This document shows, piece by piece, positions 27,043 through 27,861 of a DNA stretch of 27,861 bases. Location: contig JBBDST010000040.1 in NCBI GenBank assembly GCA_040904765.1, positions 1-27,861 on the forward strand. The letters are read 5' to 3'. The number at the start of each line of letters is the position of its first letter. Position 1 is the first letter of the stretch. The notes beneath the pieces are model-generated. The model was not told the DNA's origin. It searched no databases and saw only the letters and a program-made list of their open reading frames with translations. The position numbers and the translations under genes were made by a program. Origin of the DNA: JBBDST01 sp040904765. GTDB lineage: Bacteria > Actinomycetota > Nitriliruptoria > Nitriliruptorales > Nitriliruptoraceae.

Positions 27043-27385
27043 GATTTGTTCTCCCTAACAGGCTTGACATCGAGTTCACGCTCCCGGAATTAAGTGTAGA
27101 GGAATGACGAGATTGAACCCAAAGGACGACTGGACCCCACCAAAATTCTAGGGTCCAGTCGTTGAAAAACAAGTGCGACCAACTAGGTGGAAAGTCGCAT
27201 CCAATCGAACTTCCAAGTGAGACTGCTTGCAGGAGCTAGCTCCCTATCCGGCAGGCTAAGCAACCGGACGACCTTCTGCCAGATCAGCCCCCTGGGAATG
27301 CTGGTCGTGGGACAGGACTACCGCTACTTGCTCGCTCGCGTCATGACGTCGATGAGTCGGCCAACAAGCGTCACCGTGTCATCCG
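27043..27385. other. 343 bases between the rhodanese and DUF2188-like genes, no convincing gene
   Basis: This holds the possible rhodanese promoter, the hairpin at 27126-27162, a self-complementary 12-mer GGAGCTAGCTCC (27232-27243), and a tiny minus-strand ORF (27324-27389, 21 codons, VTDDTVTLVGRLIDVMTRAS) whose GTG overlaps the DUF2188-like stop as GTGA. A plus-strand ORF of 90 codons at 27187-27459 has no recognisable features and crosses the DUF2188-like gene. I see no tRNA or known RNA family. Confidence 0.3.
27126..27162. terminator. Perfect 12-bp hairpin upstream of the rhodanese gene
   Basis: ACGACTGGACCC (27126-27137) and GGGTCCAGTCGT (27151-27162) are perfect arms around a 13-base loop. 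On the plus strand it is followed by TGAAAAAC and on the minus strand by CCTTTGGG, so there is no U-tract in either direction. Its place fits termination of minus-strand transcripts coming from the DUF2188-like gene before the rhodanese promoter. Confidence 0.5.
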
Positions 27386-27553
27386 TCACTTGCGGTGGAT
27401 CAGATGCTCGACCTTCTCGTTTCGGGCAGTCTGCCGTCCGGCTGACTGCGCCGCCTTAGTATCGAAGGTCTTACTCACGCGCTCGCTTCCAGCGCGGCGG
27501 TTCGCCCAGCCGTCGCCATGCGGCACCGTATGGACTGGTGGCTTCTTCGCCAT
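27386..27553 (-). CDS. DUF2188-like small protein, apparently lacking the usual tail
   Basis: A 55-residue basic protein, too short for a 60-residue ORF cutoff. The sequence begins MAKKPPVHTVPHGDGWANRR, continues AGSERVSKTFDTKAAQSAG, and ends VEHLIHRK. This matches the DUF2188 pattern (H-x-V-P-H/N-G-x-G-W-A-x-K/R-R-A-G, later A-A-x-x-A-G-R, and E-H-x-I-H). Family members usually go on to a D-G-K-I...S-Y-G-N-D-P tail, which is absent here. The ATG at 27553 has a near-perfect AGGAGGTGA ribosome-binding site (core AGGAGG eight bases upstream). Function of the family is unknown. It lies downstream of nrdJ on the same strand, beyond a hairpin. Confidence 0.75.
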   Translation of the reverse strand: MAKKPPVHTVPHGDGWANRRAGSERVSKTFDTKAAQSAGRQTARNEKVEHLIHRK

Positions 27554-27602
27554 ATTCATCACCTCCTCTCGCGCTGTCGTATTGGTGTTGTTGCTCCTCT
27601 AC

Positions 27603-27638
27603 AGCACAGGGAGGGACCGCTCGGCCCCTCCCTGTGCT
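27603..27638. terminator. 13-bp perfect hairpin, likely nrdJ terminator
   Basis: AGCACAGGGAGGG (27603-27615) and CCCTCCCTGTGCT (27626-27638) pair perfectly around a 10-base loop. It lies 120 bases beyond the nrdJ stop in the direction of transcription and 50 bases upstream of the DUF2188-like start, so it probably ends the nrdJ transcript. There is no U-tract, as is common for actinobacterial hairpins. Confidence 0.55.
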
Positions 27639-27671
27639 TGCTGTTGTTAGCGCTTCGGTCGAAGTGGTCTC

Positions 27672-27686
27672 AATTGGATGCCAATT
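27672..27686. promoter_or_regulatory. Perfect dyad AATTGG-ATG-CCAATT downstream of nrdJ
   Basis: A 15-base perfect inverted repeat with a 3-base centre, between the nrdJ stop and the strong hairpin. A smaller dyad CTTCG-GT-CGAAG is at 27652-27663. It could be an operator for the DUF2188-like gene or a secondary processing or termination structure for nrdJ mRNA; sequence alone does not decide. Confidence 0.25.
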
Positions 27687-27757
27687 CAGTCCCAAAAGAG
27701 TGTCACTTCAATCGCAATAACATGACCTTCTGCGGTCCGAATCGGCGTCATTCTCCA

Positions 27758-27861
27758 CTAGGAGCAACCACTCGTTGTGCCGCAACTTTCACACACATGA
27801 CATGCTCCGGCGCGAATCATTTTGATGCCGCATTCGAAACACATCGGGGCGTCATGATCCA
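27758..27861 (-). CDS. nrdJ: Vitamin B12-dependent (class II) ribonucleotide reductase, C-terminal end only
   Basis: The last 34 codons of a gene entering from the right edge. The translation reads DHDAPMCFECGIKMIRAGAC then HVCESCGTTSGCS and stop. The pattern C-x2-C-G...C-x2-C-x2-C-G-x-T-S-G-C-S is the C-terminal cysteine-rich tail of NrdJ, which carries the redox-active cysteines that re-reduce the active site. The enzyme makes deoxyribonucleotides using adenosylcobalamin and needs no oxygen. The catalytic body is outside the window, so only the family can be stated. Confidence 0.8.
   Translation of the reverse strand, partial: DHDAPMCFECGIKMIRAGACHVCESCGTTSGCS

Noticed and set aside
27063..27068. 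TTGACA on the plus strand as a -35 box
   Set aside because: The best hexamer at 17-18 bases is AATTAA or GAATTA, and no plus-strand gene follows.
1..27861. CRISPR arrays, phage genes or a defence island
   Set aside because: No regularly spaced repeats and no nuclease, toxin, integrase or phage structural genes were seen. The SNF2 gene is next to its usual SWIM-type partner rather than to restriction or other defence genes.

Overview
The window looks like bacterial chromosome, most likely actinobacterial. This is inferred from moderate-to-high G+C, frequent GTG starts, a DrrA/DrrB-type ABC exporter, an SNF2 helicase paired with a SWIM-type partner, a two-subunit GltBD glutamate synthase, and a coenzyme B12-dependent (class II) ribonucleotide reductase. 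Acidimicrobiia or a relative would fit, but no rRNA or other diagnostic marker is present, so the taxonomy is a guess. Most of the window is core metabolism and housekeeping.

Layout. Positions 1-2046 hold a truncated ACR3-type arsenite permease (minus strand) behind a palindrome-containing promoter, a universal stress protein gene, and about 450 bases with no convincing gene. Codon choice in the permease (GAG, AAG, CTG, CTC) differs from the rest of the window (GAA, AAA, CTT), so this end may be acquired DNA. Positions 2047-8775 hold a YczE/YitT-type membrane protein, then a minus-strand unit of SNF2 helicase, SWIM-like partner (4-base overlap) and short-chain dehydrogenase, then a CvpA-like protein and a hemolysin III/PAQR protein. 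Positions 8842-13256 hold typA/bipA converging on a large MMPL/RND-type exporter.

Positions 13368-23749 form a long plus-strand run: engB, an ABC ATPase broken by one in-frame TGA, its permease, proS, gltB and gltD. The run ends in a 22-bp-stem hairpin shared with the convergent katG. KatG (minus) and a Fur/PerR-family regulator (plus) diverge from an intergenic region containing three dyads, which fits a peroxide-stress switch. A rhodanese-domain protein follows on the minus strand. The last 0.8 kb carries a DUF2188-like small gene, several hairpins and the C-terminal end of nrdJ (minus strand).

No CRISPR array, tRNA, rRNA, transposase or integrase was recognised. The points most worth a second look are: the SNF2 partner whose SWIM zinc-finger site has lost all three cysteines; the premature TGA in the DrrA-like ATPase next to an intact permease gene; and the dyads between katG and the Fur-family gene. 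I did not find a clear new multi-gene system.
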